64,000 nucleotides of DNA from Flavobacteriales bacterium (GCA_002722245.1 PBLA01000019.1:62001-126000); one strand, 5' to 3'; shown: positions 53,342-63,192, counted from the stretch's first letter. Made by a program: numbers and translations. The notes: generated by a model not told the origin, from the letters alone.

Positions 53342-55615
53342 TTGTTCTTGATACGAAAGCTTTTTAAATACATACTCATTTTATCCTGCATCTTTCTTTG
53401 GGTAGGATGCGCCAAACATCAGCTTTCCACCTGGCATTTAAAACCACATGAACAACTCCTGGCAAAGAATAAAATCGAGTTTATCGACAACAAAAAAATC
53501 AACAAAGAAGAAATAAGCTCTTATATCCGTCAACAACCCAATAAAAGTTTCTTATTTGGGAAATGGAAAATTGGATTACAATGGAAAAACCTTTGGTATC
53601 GTTCAGCATCAGGAAAAACAAGGCCTGGAGTAGTTATTGACTCCATCCTTGTAGAACGGTCCCAAAAGCAGCTTGAAATCTATATGAAAAACCAAGGCTT
53701 TTATAACGCCGAAGTTTCTGCAAAAATCACTCCTCATTACCTATGGGGAATAAAAAGATGGGAGCAGAAAAAAGCCACTGTTCACTATATTATAAAAACT
53801 GGACTCCCTCTTCTAATCGATAGTTTAGGCTGGGAAATTGAACAAGAAAACATCATTAAATATTACAAACAAATTGAATCAAAAAGCAACATACAAAAAG
53901 GCAATGTGTTAAAAATTGAGGATTTAGAAGAAGAAAGAAGCAGAATATCTCAACACTTAAACAATAATGGATTTTACAAATTTGCCGAGAACTATTTACG
54001 ATTTAATATAGACACCTCTAGAGGAAAAGACAGTACCATTATCATCACTAAAATTAAAAAACCCATAAAAGACGTCCACCATCGGTACTTCATTCGGGAC
54101 ATCTATATCAACACCACATTTGACCCTTATAGCAGCAATAACGAAACCACCGACACCACACTATATAAAGGTGTTTACTTCATCAGCAAAGGAAAATCAG
54201 CATTCCATCCAGCCCCATTATACAGGAGCTTATTCATACACCCTGGTGAAATTTACAGTGAACAAAATCAGAGCCAAACCTTTCGTCAGTTTGTTAATTT
54301 ACAAACCTTCAATTTTATTAAAATAGATTTTAAAGAGCCATTAGACACATCAGCAATAAAAGAGCTGGATGCCTATATTTTACTCCAACCCTCAAAAAGA
54401 ATGTCCGTATCCGCCGAAATTATGGGGATTTTCCGAGAAGGCTTTGGAGCAAACGGTCAAATCTCTTTCACACGAAAAAATGCGTTTGGAAATGCCGAAA
54501 TTCTTAACTTTTCCATTTCTGGTGGATTTGAAAATCTGAAACAAATCGATGACGATGATTTTAAAATTGGTTCTAATATAGGACCACGTTTATCACTCAC
54601 CTTTCCGCGCTTATTTCTCATGCCAAAAATCACCAACAACATTCGAAAAAACGCCTACCCTAAAACTACCCTGTCGAGTTATTTCAATTATCAACAGCGC
54701 TCACAATTTGCTCGTTACCTTACCAATTTCTCTCTCAACTACGAGTGGAATGAAGGGAAATATAAAAAACATGAAATCAGCATTCCCAACGTAAGTATCT
54801 CCTTCATTCGGAAAGACAGCAAAATACTAAGCACCTTAAATGATTTATCCCCTCAACAAAAATTTAAATTTGAAGATGCCATCTCAACAGGAGTAAAATA
54901 TGCTTTCATTTATAATAACCAAAGTAATGAGCGCGTAAAACACCCTACATTTTTAACCGCAAAAGGATGGCTTATAGGCCCCACAGCATTACTTGCCGAG
55001 GCGCTAAATATAGAAGCAAGAGATGCAGAAACCAACGCGATCACCCTTGCTGGAATACGGTATGCAACCTTCATTAAAGCCCAAAGTGATTTACGGAAGT
55101 ACTTTAACTTTTTTAACGAACAACAAATAGCCTTGAGATCCTTTATCGGTTTCGGAATACCTCTGGATAAAGACGGGGTAATACCTTTCGATCAACTCTA
55201 TTTCAGTGGTGGAGCCAACTCAGTAAGAGGATGGAGACAACGAACACTCGGACCGGGATCCTATTTTGACCCTAATGACAATCTTGATCGGTTAGGCGAA
55301 ATTAAACTTGAATTAAGTGCAGAATACAGATTCCCAATCACAAGCATAATCAAGGGAGCAGTATTTACAGATGCAGGTAACGTATGGACAGAATCACCGC
55401 AAAGCGACGAAGTTACCCAAACTCGAAATTTTGATTTCCATCGATTCCACAGAGAAATTGCTGTTTCTCCAGGAGTTGGAATTCGACTAGATTTTGATTT
55501 TTTCCTATTTCGTTTGGACATGGGAGTCCCCTTAAAGCAAGCATACCATGTAAATCAATGGAAACTTGAACCAAACCAAACACAATTTAATTTTGGTATA
55601 GGTTATCCATTTTAA
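53342..55615 (+). CDS. outer-membrane BamA/TamA-family protein (lipoprotein form)
   Basis: 757 residues; the frame starts at TTG 53342, with a second TTG at 53348, and no ATG fits. The N-terminal segment has a lipobox LWVGC near residue 23. POTRA-type segments lie at about 60-320 (NKINKEEISSYIRQQPNKSF; YSEQNQSQTFRQFVNLQTF), and a 16-strand barrel runs from about 370 to the end, with the VRGWRQRTLGPG turn of loop 6, and terminal GIGYPF. It is a second Omp85 protein, similar to TamA or translocation and assembly factors. It starts 47 nt from the divergent methyltransferase gene. Confidence 0.87.
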   Translation: MFLIRKLFKYILILSCIFLWVGCAKHQLSTWHLKPHEQLLAKNKIEFIDNKKINKEEISSYIRQQPNKSFLFGKWKIGLQWKNLWYRSASGKTRPGVVIDSILVERSQKQLEIYMKNQGFYNAEVSAKITPHYLWGIKRWEQKKATVHYIIKTGLPLLIDSLGWEIEQENIIKYYKQIESKSNIQKGNVLKIEDLEEERSRISQHLNNNGFYKFAENYLRFNIDTSRGKDSTIIITKIKKPIKDVHHRYFIRDIYINTTFDPYSSNNETTDTTLYKGVYFISKGKSAFHPAPLYRSLFIHPGEIYSEQNQSQTFRQFVNLQTFNFIKIDFKEPLDTSAIKELDAYILLQPSKRMSVSAEIMGIFREGFGANGQISFTRKNAFGNAEILNFSISGGFENLKQIDDDDFKIGSNIGPRLSLTFPRLFLMPKITNNIRKNAYPKTTLSSYFNYQQRSQFARYLTNFSLNYEWNEGKYKKHEISIPNVSISFIRKDSKILSTLNDLSPQQKFKFEDAISTGVKYAFIYNNQSNERVKHPTFLTAKGWLIGPTALLAEALNIEARDAETNAITLAGIRYATFIKAQSDLRKYFNFFNEQQIALRSFIGFGIPLDKDGVIPFDQLYFSGGANSVRGWRQRTLGPGSYFDPNDNLDRLGEIKLELSAEYRFPITSIIKGAVFTDAGNVWTESPQSDEVTQTRNFDFHRFHREIAVSPGVGIRLDFDFFLFRLDMGVPLKQAYHVNQWKLEPNQTQFNFGIGYPF

Positions 55616-55720
55616 TTCCTGATGCATTAAAAGCACCATAACCTCCATCAATAAAAAACTAAAAAAATTAGCTTTTAGCTAAAAATATTAGTAAATTGTT
55701 TCAGGAAATAAATAATTATA

Positions 55721-56002
55721 ATGGGATATTGTGGTTTTGGTATGCGGAAAGATTTATACACTAGAGTACCCAACAATGGGTTTAAGCGATGGATTAAACC
55801 CAAAAACACAACAAAAAAAAGGAAACAAAAGGGGCTAAAGGCCCACCAACTTACACAAACAGAGATTAATCAAATTAAAAAAACAATACAAAGAAGAATT
55901 AAAAGAAAATTTCGAATCGTAAGTATGGTGACACTGCTGATTTTATGTGTCGCACTCATGGCACTCTACCATTCATCTCAGTTTAACTTCTTATTCTATT
56001 AA
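55721..56002 (+). CDS. small basic membrane protein, conserved in the order
   Basis: 93 residues. Residues 1-65 are basic (KPKNTTKKRKQKGLKAHQ; TIQRRIKRKFR) and one membrane helix spans about 67-85. I recall short proteins starting MGYC in Flavobacteriales, but no function. The gene is preceded by a short palindrome TTAGCT-TTT-AGCTAA at about 55667 and has no operon partner. Confidence 0.6.
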   Translation: MGYCGFGMRKDLYTRVPNNGFKRWIKPKNTTKKRKQKGLKAHQLTQTEINQIKKTIQRRIKRKFRIVSMVTLLILCVALMALYHSSQFNFLFY

Positions 56003-56033
56003 TCACAACTCCAAAAGTAAAATCACTGTAAAA

Positions 56034-56056
56034 GCGCAACATCATCAACGTTGCGC
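56034..56056 (-). terminator. hairpin terminator of the DUF2147 gene
   Basis: GCGCAAC-ATCATCAAC-GTTGCGC is a perfect 7 bp stem; on the minus strand it is followed by TTTTAC, at the end of the DUF2147 gene. Confidence 0.6.
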
Positions 56057-56077
56057 CTTAAGTCATTTCCTTGGTTC

Positions 56078-56497
56078 CTATTTTAACTTTTTCCAGGTTT
56101 GTGTTCTGTAGAAAAAAGCCACGTACCCTCTCACTTGTAAATCTCCATGCTCATCTAACCAAAGAGCGCAATCGTATTCTTTCCCCTTATTGGGATCCAA
56201 AATAGTTCCATCCTCATAGACATCACCATCTCGCTTTAAACCGTTAATAATTTGCATACCTAAAATCGGTTTGTTTTTATTAAAACCCTCGCATTTCCTA
56301 CATTTACCACTTCGTTTTTGAGGATTCACAATATGAACTATTTTCCCATAAAACGTATCGCCTTTTTTATAAATTTCTACATGCGATTTTTCTTTACCCG
56401 TTTCATCATCAATCGTCACCCATTTTCCTACAATGCCTTGAGCATTTAGTACTGTACATGCCACAACTAAAACGAGCATTAATAACACCTTTTTCAT
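56078..56497 (-). CDS. DUF2147 family secreted protein
   Basis: 139 residues. A signal peptide of about 19 residues ends LNAQ. The family pattern is GKWVTIDDETGKEKSHVEIYKKGDTFYGKIV, a KCRKC pair near 63-66, MQIINGLKRDGDVYEDGTILDPNKGKEY, and VRGYVAFFYRTQTWKK. It forms a small periplasmic or surface beta-barrel whose function is unknown. Upstream, on the minus strand, TAATTTTG at 56529-56536 fits the -7 consensus about 30 nt before the start. Confidence 0.88.
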   Translation of the reverse strand: MKKVLLMLVLVVACTVLNAQGIVGKWVTIDDETGKEKSHVEIYKKGDTFYGKIVHIVNPQKRSGKCRKCEGFNKNKPILGMQIINGLKRDGDVYEDGTILDPNKGKEYDCALWLDEHGDLQVRGYVAFFYRTQTWKKLK

Positions 56498-56528
56498 AAT
56501 AATCAGTTTTAATTTTATTTCTTTGTAT

Positions 56529-56536
56529 CAAAATTA
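56529..56536 (-). promoter_or_regulatory. -7 element of the DUF2147 gene
   Basis: Minus strand TAATTTTG is an exact TAnnTTTG; a TTTC 20 bp further upstream is near the TTTG -33 element. The start codon is 32 nt downstream. Confidence 0.5.
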
Positions 56537-56637
56537 TATTCAAACTCGGACCATGTGAAATTGAAAGCCGCAAGCCTCGTTTTTAATTTTGCAAAAAATG
56601 CAAAACTGGTTCATACTAACTCATATTGTAACATCTA

Positions 56638-58470
56638 ATGTCCGACCAAAAAAACAACATTGAATATCACCAGAATCAAATCAATCAACTGGAGAATCAA
56701 ATCAACAAAATCACGGAACAATCAAACCGTTTTCAAGGGGTACGTTTAATGTTACTCGTAATTGGATTAATTGCTTGTATTTCACTCTGGTCATTTGGAT
56801 GGCTCATCCTTTTTGGAATTATAAATCTCGTGATTATTGGCTTTGTCATTACCTCCTTTAAAGAAACCAAACTGACAAACTTAAAGAATGGACTCAATCA
56901 TAGAAAAAGCGTTTTCCAACGCGAATTGCAACTCATTCATAAAAACTTTGATGGCCTTGAAGATGGAAAAGAGTTCATTATTCCAGGACATCAATACGCA
57001 CATGACCTAGACATTTTTGGTTTCAAATCCTTGTTTCAAATCCTAAACCGAACCAGTACATTCAAAGGGAAAAAGCAATTAAGTAAATGGCTGAATACAC
57101 CACTCACCGCACCTCATAAAATCACTCAAAAGCAAGATGCCGTAAAAGAGCTCGCGCAAAAAGAAAATTGGTGTTATGCATTCATTACATTTGGAAAATC
57201 CAGTAATGACAAAGTGGAAACGCAAGAAGCAATTGATCATTGGTTAAATGACACGCCATTGTTTAAATCGTCAGGAATGAGATGGATTGGCATTCTATTG
57301 CCCATTCTCACAATAACCATAGGCGTTTTAGCTTTTTTAAACTTTGTAAAACCTAACTTATTTACCATTGCTTTTTTAGTTCAGCTGAGCCTATCAGGGA
57401 GATACGCCTCAAGAATAAGCAAAATACAGAGTAAATTAGGAAGCAGATTCGCCATTATTGAAAACTACATAAAAATGGTTCTTGCCATTGAAAATGAAGC
57501 ATTCCAATCGCCTTACCTCCAAAAACTTCAATGCAATTTTAAAAATGAAACATCTCGTTTTACCGTTTCATCATCCCTAATTCAGCTAAAAAAATTATTG
57601 GACAAACTTGATGCCCGATTAAACATATACCTCGCAATTGTTCTGAACGGACTATTCTTATGGGACATAAACATTGCCTTTCAGGTTGAAAAATGGAAAA
57701 GAAAAAACAAAACGAACTTAATCCGATGGATGAATGCAATTGGAGAATTTGATGCAATTATTAGCCTTTCACTCTTTGCAGCAAATCACCCTAACTATGC
57801 TTTTCCCAAAGTTGAAGCAACAAACAAAAAGCTTATTGCCCATAAAGTAGGACATCCGCTTATTGAGGAACAGAACCTCGTTACAAATAACTATTCCATT
57901 GAAGGCCATTGTAAAATTGACCTTCTAACCGGAGCAAATATGGCCGGTAAAAGCACCTTTTTAAGAACCATAGGTGTTAACCTTATTCTTGCACGAATTG
58001 GCGCTCCAGTTTGCGCGAAAGAATTTAACTTCTACCCTTTTAAATTGTTTAGCAGTTTAAGAACAGTTGACTCATTAAAAGACAATGAATCTTTCTTTTA
58101 TGCCGAATTAAAACGATTAAAACAATTAATTGAGCTTTATGAGCAAAAAGAAAAATTCTTCTTCTTACTCGATGAAATATTAAAAGGAACCAATTCTGCC
58201 GATCAACACAAAGGCTCTGTTGGTTTAATCCATAATTTAATGGCACTCAATGGAAACGGTATTATTGCTACCCACGATATTGAGCTAGCGAATATGGCAA
58301 ATGAACACCCTGAAGTCATCCGGAATATCTGTTTTGAAATTGAAATCATTAATAATCAATTGAAATTTGATTACAAAGTCAAACCTGGTTTTTGCAAAAC
58401 CATGAATGCCTCATTTTTAATGGAAAGTATGGGGATTATAAAACAACAAACCGCCCATATTCAAAAATGA
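56638..58470 (+). CDS. membrane-anchored MutS-like ATPase
   Basis: 610 residues. A coiled N-terminus (about 1-30) precedes two hydrophobic helices at about 38-75 and another pair near 215-250, so it is membrane bound. The C-terminal ATPase has Walker A GANMAGKSTFLRTIG near residue 432, VDSLKDNESFFYAELKRL, Walker B FFFLLDEILKGTNSADQH and IIATHDIELANM, which place it in the MutS superfamily. The mismatch-recognition domain I is absent. Its role is unlikely to be classical mismatch repair; the family is known from Bacteroidota genomes with no proven role. Its end overlaps the convergent MATE gene by 10 nt. Confidence 0.85.
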   Translation: MSDQKNNIEYHQNQINQLENQINKITEQSNRFQGVRLMLLVIGLIACISLWSFGWLILFGIINLVIIGFVITSFKETKLTNLKNGLNHRKSVFQRELQLIHKNFDGLEDGKEFIIPGHQYAHDLDIFGFKSLFQILNRTSTFKGKKQLSKWLNTPLTAPHKITQKQDAVKELAQKENWCYAFITFGKSSNDKVETQEAIDHWLNDTPLFKSSGMRWIGILLPILTITIGVLAFLNFVKPNLFTIAFLVQLSLSGRYASRISKIQSKLGSRFAIIENYIKMVLAIENEAFQSPYLQKLQCNFKNETSRFTVSSSLIQLKKLLDKLDARLNIYLAIVLNGLFLWDINIAFQVEKWKRKNKTNLIRWMNAIGEFDAIISLSLFAANHPNYAFPKVEATNKKLIAHKVGHPLIEEQNLVTNNYSIEGHCKIDLLTGANMAGKSTFLRTIGVNLILARIGAPVCAKEFNFYPFKLFSSLRTVDSLKDNESFFYAELKRLKQLIELYEQKEKFFFLLDEILKGTNSADQHKGSVGLIHNLMALNGNGIIATHDIELANMANEHPEVIRNICFEIEIINNQLKFDYKVKPGFCKTMNASFLMESMGIIKQQTAHIQK

Positions 58471-59822
58471 TTTATCATTAATTTTTTGTAAGAATAATAA
58501 TACCTGGTGATTTGTAGAACAGCCGAAAACGTTAATCCCACTGTTAACCCCACCCAAATACCAGAGTATCCAACGGCAGTGTGAAAAGCCAGATAGTATC
58601 CTAAAGGCAAAGCAATACACCAATACGAGGTTATCGCAATGAAAGAAGGAATCTTCACATCTCCTATCCCTTGTAATAACCCCTGAAAAATCACTTGTAA
58701 TCCATCTGAAAACTGAAACAATGCCGCATACAATAACATTACCGATGCATACCCTATTATCTCTACCTCATTCGCATCAACAAAAACCAGGGGTAAACGA
58801 TCCCTGAACAACAAAAAAATAAAAGCCGCCACCAAACTCAAGCACAACGAAACCAGCACTACCGATGCAACAACCCCTTTAAGATTATTTAATTTCTTTT
58901 CTCCAACAAAAGTAGCAGTTCGAATACTACCTGCATTTCCAACCCCCATACAAACCACAAATGAAATCGATGCTAATGACAAAGCAGCCTGATGAGCCGA
59001 TATATAATCCTCACCTATCCAACCCATCATAAAAGTAGCGGCAGAAAATGCTGTTACCTCAAAAAACATGTATGCCGATATTGGCAATCCAATATTAAGA
59101 ATTCCACGCAGGTGAACAAACTTTCTGACATCGGCAAAAACCCCGTAAAAAAATGGTTGAAAACGTTTTTTCCTCCAATAAACAAACATAAACGTCACCA
59201 CCATAAAAAGTCTGGAAAGTAAAGTAGCCCACCCCGCGCCCTCAATACCCATCCCACCAAAAGAGCCATGATCAAAAATCAACAAATAATTCAATACAAT
59301 ATTTAACGCATTCGAGAGCAGCGAAATAACCATTGGTGTAGTTGTATCCTTTAAACCGTCAGAAAACGTTTTAAAAGACTGGAAAAGCATTACTGGGATG
59401 ATTGACAATGCAATCAATACAAAATACGCTTTACAGGTATCTACCACATCGATGGGTTGATTAAACCAACTTAAATGATCGCCCAACCAAAATAAAAAAC
59501 CAAAAAACACGATACCTAAAACAAGATTCGTTTTCACACTCGTTCTAAATAAATCCATTAGTTTAGCCTCATCTTTTGCCCCGTTGGCATGCGCAACCAA
59601 TGGCGTTAGTCCTAAACCAAACCCTAGTCCCAAAATCATCACCGGAAAAAATACAGAAGTAGCAAACGTTGCTCCAGCCATTTCTAGAGGACGGGTATGA
59701 CCAAGCATGGTGTAATCAGCGATACCCGTTAGAACATGCCCCAATTGACCCAAACTAATCGGAAGCGCTAAGAGTGCAGTCTCTTTAATTTCAAGCTTAA
59801 TCGAGTTGACACTTAATGGCAT
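58461..59822 (-). CDS. MATE family efflux transporter
   Basis: 453 residues from the ATG at 59822 (13 upstream codons are open). Twelve membrane helices in two pseudo-symmetric halves, with GQLGHVLTGIADYTMLGHT at the start and FSDGLQVIFQGLLQGIGD in the second half. It exports cationic drugs or metabolites driven by Na+ or H+. Its start lies 26 nt inside the 3' end of bioF, so the two are translated from one message. Confidence 0.9.
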   Translation of the reverse strand: MPLSVNSIKLEIKETALLALPISLGQLGHVLTGIADYTMLGHTRPLEMAGATFATSVFFPVMILGLGFGLGLTPLVAHANGAKDEAKLMDLFRTSVKTNLVLGIVFFGFLFWLGDHLSWFNQPIDVVDTCKAYFVLIALSIIPVMLFQSFKTFSDGLKDTTTPMVISLLSNALNIVLNYLLIFDHGSFGGMGIEGAGWATLLSRLFMVVTFMFVYWRKKRFQPFFYGVFADVRKFVHLRGILNIGLPISAYMFFEVTAFSAATFMMGWIGEDYISAHQAALSLASISFVVCMGVGNAGSIRTATFVGEKKLNNLKGVVASVVLVSLCLSLVAAFIFLLFRDRLPLVFVDANEVEIIGYASVMLLYAALFQFSDGLQVIFQGLLQGIGDVKIPSFIAITSYWCIALPLGYYLAFHTAVGYSGIWVGLTVGLTFSAVLQITRYYYSYKKLMINHF

Positions 59823-60894
59823 GGGAAAGACGAATAATCTCCTCATCGGAATTAAAAACATGAAGACAAATCCGAATACGCTCCTGGCCCTTTTTAACCG
59901 TTGGACTTAATACTGGACGAACATCAAAACCTTGATTTATTAAATTACCAGAAAAAACCTTAATTCTTTCATTACCAGGGATTAAAACACATTGAATTGA
60001 AGAATTACTTGATATTAAAACCTGTGATGACCCTGCTGAAAACTGAGACTTAAAGAGGTTAATTTTCCTTCTTAACTCCTCTGTTAAAACGTTGTTTTTA
60101 AGCGCTTCGTAACTACTCTTTAATGATTGAATTGCATAAGGAGGTAAAGCCGTAGTATAAATAAAACTCCTAGAAAAATTAACAAGAAAATCTTTTACCA
60201 ATTTAGAAGAGAGCACCGCAGCGCCATGAGCACCAATCGCTTTTCCAAACGTAACAATTCGCACAGGAATTTCCCTTTCCAATCCCAAACACTGAACCAA
60301 GCCCTCGCCCTTACTACCAAAAACACCAACCGCATGTGCTTCGTCCACAATCAAACACAAACCCTCCTTGGTACAAAAAGCCGATAATTCGATAAGCGGA
60401 GCAGAATCTCCATCCATTGAATATACACTCTCCACCACTACATACACATCACCCTCAGCTCTTTTAAGCTTATTTTTTAGATCATTTAGATCATTGTGCT
60501 TAAAAGCATATGACTTTGCAAAAGAAAGTCGCATACCGTCTTTAATTGACGCGTGAATCAATTCATCATAAAAAATAGTATCGCCTTTTTGGGGAACGGA
60601 TGAAAAAAAACCAACATTTGCATTATACCCCGAATTAAACATCAAAGCCGACTCAGATTGATGAAACCCTGCTAAGAACTCCTCAAACGCCTCTATATCC
60701 GGATAATTCCCCGCTAACAACCTGGAACCTCCGCTACCTTTTACTTGGTTACCACTAAATTCCTCCCCGCTTTGCGCTAATCCTAAATAATCATTCGAGC
60801 AAAAATCAATTAGTCCCTCAGATTGTCTTAAAAAGCGAAAAGCATTTGCTTCCTCACGCTGAGTCAACAAATGCTTTTGTTTTTTAAATTCCAT
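59797..60894 (-). CDS. bioF: 8-amino-7-oxononanoate synthase (PLP-dependent, alpha-oxoamine synthase)
   Basis: 365 residues. FCSNDYLGLAQ at the start and the GSGGSRLLAGNYPDIEAFEEFLA block are of the alpha-oxoamine synthase family. The PLP-binding region is VDEAHAVGVFGSKGEG and TFGKAIGAHGA with the Schiff-base Lys. It condenses pimeloyl-ACP or -CoA with alanine in biotin synthesis. The next gene upstream on the same strand is bioB, which supports BioF over a serine palmitoyl or KBL function. Confidence 0.88.
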   Translation of the reverse strand: MEFKKQKHLLTQREEANAFRFLRQSEGLIDFCSNDYLGLAQSGEEFSGNQVKGSGGSRLLAGNYPDIEAFEEFLAGFHQSESALMFNSGYNANVGFFSSVPQKGDTIFYDELIHASIKDGMRLSFAKSYAFKHNDLNDLKNKLKRAEGDVYVVVESVYSMDGDSAPLIELSAFCTKEGLCLIVDEAHAVGVFGSKGEGLVQCLGLEREIPVRIVTFGKAIGAHGAAVLSSKLVKDFLVNFSRSFIYTTALPPYAIQSLKSSYEALKNNVLTEELRRKINLFKSQFSAGSSQVLISSNSSIQCVLIPGNERIKVFSGNLINQGFDVRPVLSPTVKKGQERIRICLHVFNSDEEIIRLSHAIKCQLD

Positions 60895-60911
60895 ATCTAA
60901 AAACTGCTGAA

Positions 60912-61970
60912 TTATTTAGCAGCCATTTCTTCTTTCCACGCCTTCACTTTAGCCTCCATCTTTGCTTTAGCTGAACTATCCTTGTAGCGCTCATTTACAA
61001 CCGGTTGCTCTCCATCAACAAACGGCATCTTAGGTTGTAAACCTAAATTCTTAAATAAGATTTTATCCGCTTTAAACTCTGGGTTATCAGTAGTTAATAA
61101 AGTCTCACCAGCAAAAATCGAATTCGCTCCCGCCATAAAACACATCGCTTGCGCCTCATCGGTTAATTCTAACCTACCAGCTGAAAGTCTTACTGCACTT
61201 TCGGGCATCATAATACGAGCGATAGAAACCATTTTAATCAAATCCCATGATGGAACTTGTTCATTATTTTCTAAAGGCGTTCCTTCAACAGCAACTAGAG
61301 TATTAATCGGCACCGACTCCGGATGCTTTTCATAATTTGCCAACGTGATCAACATATTGATTCTGTCCTTCTTTTCTTCTCCTAATCCAATGATTCCTCC
61401 AGAACAAAGAGAAACACCCGCTTTTCTCACAGACTTATGCGTGTCTAAACGATCGTCAAATGTCCTAGTAGATATAATCTCCTCATATTTTTCTTCAGAA
61501 GTGTCAATATTGTGGTTATAGGCATATAGCCCAGCATCTTTTAATCTTTGCGCCTGCTCATCGTTCAACATACCCAACGTACAACAAACCTCCATATCCA
61601 TTTCATTGATTCCTCGCACCATTTCTAGCACATTATCGAAATCACGGTTATCTCTAACCTCTCTCCAAGCAGCCCCTAAACACATTCTGGAAGCCCCTCC
61701 GTCTTTTGCTTTTTTTGCTTGAGCAATAACGTCCTCAGGCTGCATCAATTTATGCGCTTCAACATCTGTTGAATACCGTGCTGCTTGAGGACAATACGAG
61801 CAATCCTCAGGACAACCTCCAGTTTTGATGGATACCAACGACGAAATTTGCACCTGTTTTGAATCATGAAATTGTCTGTGGACAGTAGCCGCCTTATACA
61901 CTAAATCCAATAAAGGCATATCATATAACACGCTTACCTCCTCATATTTCCAATCGTGACGAATTTCCAT
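60912..61970 (-). CDS. bioB: biotin synthase, radical SAM
   Basis: 352 residues from the ATG at 61970 (the frame is open 11 codons further). The radical SAM cluster CxxxCxxC is in GGCPEDCSYCPQ near residue 49, with the following auxiliary-cluster region. IRTFDDRLDTH-type SAM strands and NTLVAVEGTPLE and SAGR are family hallmarks. It inserts sulfur into dethiobiotin. A TATATTTG element on the minus strand at 61990-61997 is a likely promoter -7. Followed after 17 nt by bioF; bioA and bioD are not in the window. Confidence 0.95.
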   Translation of the reverse strand: MEIRHDWKYEEVSVLYDMPLLDLVYKAATVHRQFHDSKQVQISSLVSIKTGGCPEDCSYCPQAARYSTDVEAHKLMQPEDVIAQAKKAKDGGASRMCLGAAWREVRDNRDFDNVLEMVRGINEMDMEVCCTLGMLNDEQAQRLKDAGLYAYNHNIDTSEEKYEEIISTRTFDDRLDTHKSVRKAGVSLCSGGIIGLGEEKKDRINMLITLANYEKHPESVPINTLVAVEGTPLENNEQVPSWDLIKMVSIARIMMPESAVRLSAGRLELTDEAQAMCFMAGANSIFAGETLLTTDNPEFKADKILFKNLGLQPKMPFVDGEQPVVNERYKDSSAKAKMEAKVKAWKEEMAAK

Positions 61971-61989
61971 AAAGATTATTTTAGTGTAA

Positions 61990-61997
61990 CAAATATA
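61990..61997 (-). promoter_or_regulatory. -7 element of the bioB-bioF operon
   Basis: Minus strand TATATTTG fits TAnnTTTG and is 19 nt before the bioB ATG. No clear -33 element is seen at the right distance. Confidence 0.55.
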
Positions 61998-62223
61998 CAG
62001 CACGGAATAGTGAAATCCTAGCTCTAAAAATGAGAGATCTCAGGAATTTATGAACATGGGGAATAGAAATTGGGATATAAAGATCGGGTGATCGTCTTGC
62101 TCCTTATTCCTATCGGTTTGGCGAAATGATTTGTTAGAAGGCCCGCAAATCATTGGGATTACACGGATCTTTTTTCAAATTATTCTTCTAGATCAAAGTG
62201 ATCCCGATATCTGGAGTTGAAAA
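61998..62223. other. intergenic region between arsM and bioB with inverted repeats
   Basis: 226 nt hold no gene of credible size. AATGATTTG at about 62124-62132 pairs with CAAATCATT at about 62145-62153, a 9 bp hairpin with a GC-rich loop, and may end the arsenosugar transcript. Further partly symmetric GATC-rich sequence is near 62085-62095 and 62192-62205. No riboswitch motif was recognised. Confidence 0.4.
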
Positions 62224-63192
62224 TCAACAACACCCACCACCATCGTAAAAGTAAGTGGAATCGGAAATATAAATATCTTTCTTACCTAAATCCCCTAGCG
62301 CCCCTGCGGTTTTGTCGCAGACTGCTAATGGTTGATTTTGTAATAAAGTATGCCCTTTCCCGTCGTCAAAATATTCCTCTGAACCATAATAAATAGCCGA
62401 TTTCCCTGTAAACACACATGGTCCATCTTCAGGCATTGGATCTTTGATGGCGCACACTTCTACACTTTCAATAAAAATTAATTCATCCGTATCGTAATTT
62501 TCAGGATCTAATATCCTGTAAGGACGCTTAGCCCGAATCTCCACAGTACCAAAACCAACGTCTGTAATCATTTTAATATATTCACGCAAAGGAAGGGACC
62601 CCGATAAACAAAGCGCTCTTAACCTTTCATCCTGCTTTAAATTCTCTGGCATTTTCTCAGCTACTGGATCACTCAACACTAACCTTCCATGCGGCTTAAG
62701 CACTCTGTACATTTCCTGTAAAGCCTTTTTTAAGTCTTCATGAGAGAATATATTAAACAAACAATTTTGGGCAGCTACGTCTACCGAATTGTCTTCAATA
62801 GGCAGATTCAACGCATCTCCCTTACGAACATCGATGAAAGACTTGTCGAACCATTCATTCTCCTCCTCTGCTTGGATCATATTTTCTTTACACGCATCAA
62901 TCATTTCATCAACCACATCTAATCCGATAACCCCACCCTTACGACGGGAGAAGTATGAGAACTGTAATAGCTCCATTCCTCCACCAACACCAACATATAA
63001 AATCGTGGGATCGTTCACCAAATCCATTGGATTTACAGTACTTCCGCATCCGTAATTCATTTCCAACATCTTTTTTGGGATGCTTAACCCAGGCAATTGC
63101 CAAACTGGAGTGGTTGTACAACACAATCCTACATCAGGTGTTAACGCAGCTTCTTTATATACGTCTTTGGTAGTTTCTAAATAAGTATCCAT
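62224..63192 (-). CDS. arsM: arsenosugar pathway arsenite methyltransferase
   Basis: 322 residues. AdoMet loop ILYVGVGGGMELLQFSYFSRRKGGVIGLDV, QNCLFNIF and SDPVAEKMPENLKQDERL are of the ArsM subgroup of arsenosugar operons. Cys pairs CC at 24-25 in VGLCCTTTPVWQLPG, the Cys in NYGCGSTVNP and the Cys-rich end (FYDGGGCC) are candidate As(III) ligands. The enzyme methylates arsenite from AdoMet. It begins at the base where the glycosyltransferase gene ends, in the operon arsS-glycosyltransferase-arsM. Confidence 0.93.
   Translation of the reverse strand: MDTYLETTKDVYKEAALTPDVGLCCTTTPVWQLPGLSIPKKMLEMNYGCGSTVNPMDLVNDPTILYVGVGGGMELLQFSYFSRRKGGVIGLDVVDEMIDACKENMIQAEEENEWFDKSFIDVRKGDALNLPIEDNSVDVAAQNCLFNIFSHEDLKKALQEMYRVLKPHGRLVLSDPVAEKMPENLKQDERLRALCLSGSLPLREYIKMITDVGFGTVEIRAKRPYRILDPENYDTDELIFIESVEVCAIKDPMPEDGPCVFTGKSAIYYGSEEYFDDGKGHTLLQNQPLAVCDKTAGALGDLGKKDIYISDSTYFYDGGGCC

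Noticed and set aside
61971-62223. Riboswitch or BirA operator ahead of bioB
   Set aside because: No known riboswitch core and no clear twofold operator overlapping the TATATTTG promoter could be seen.
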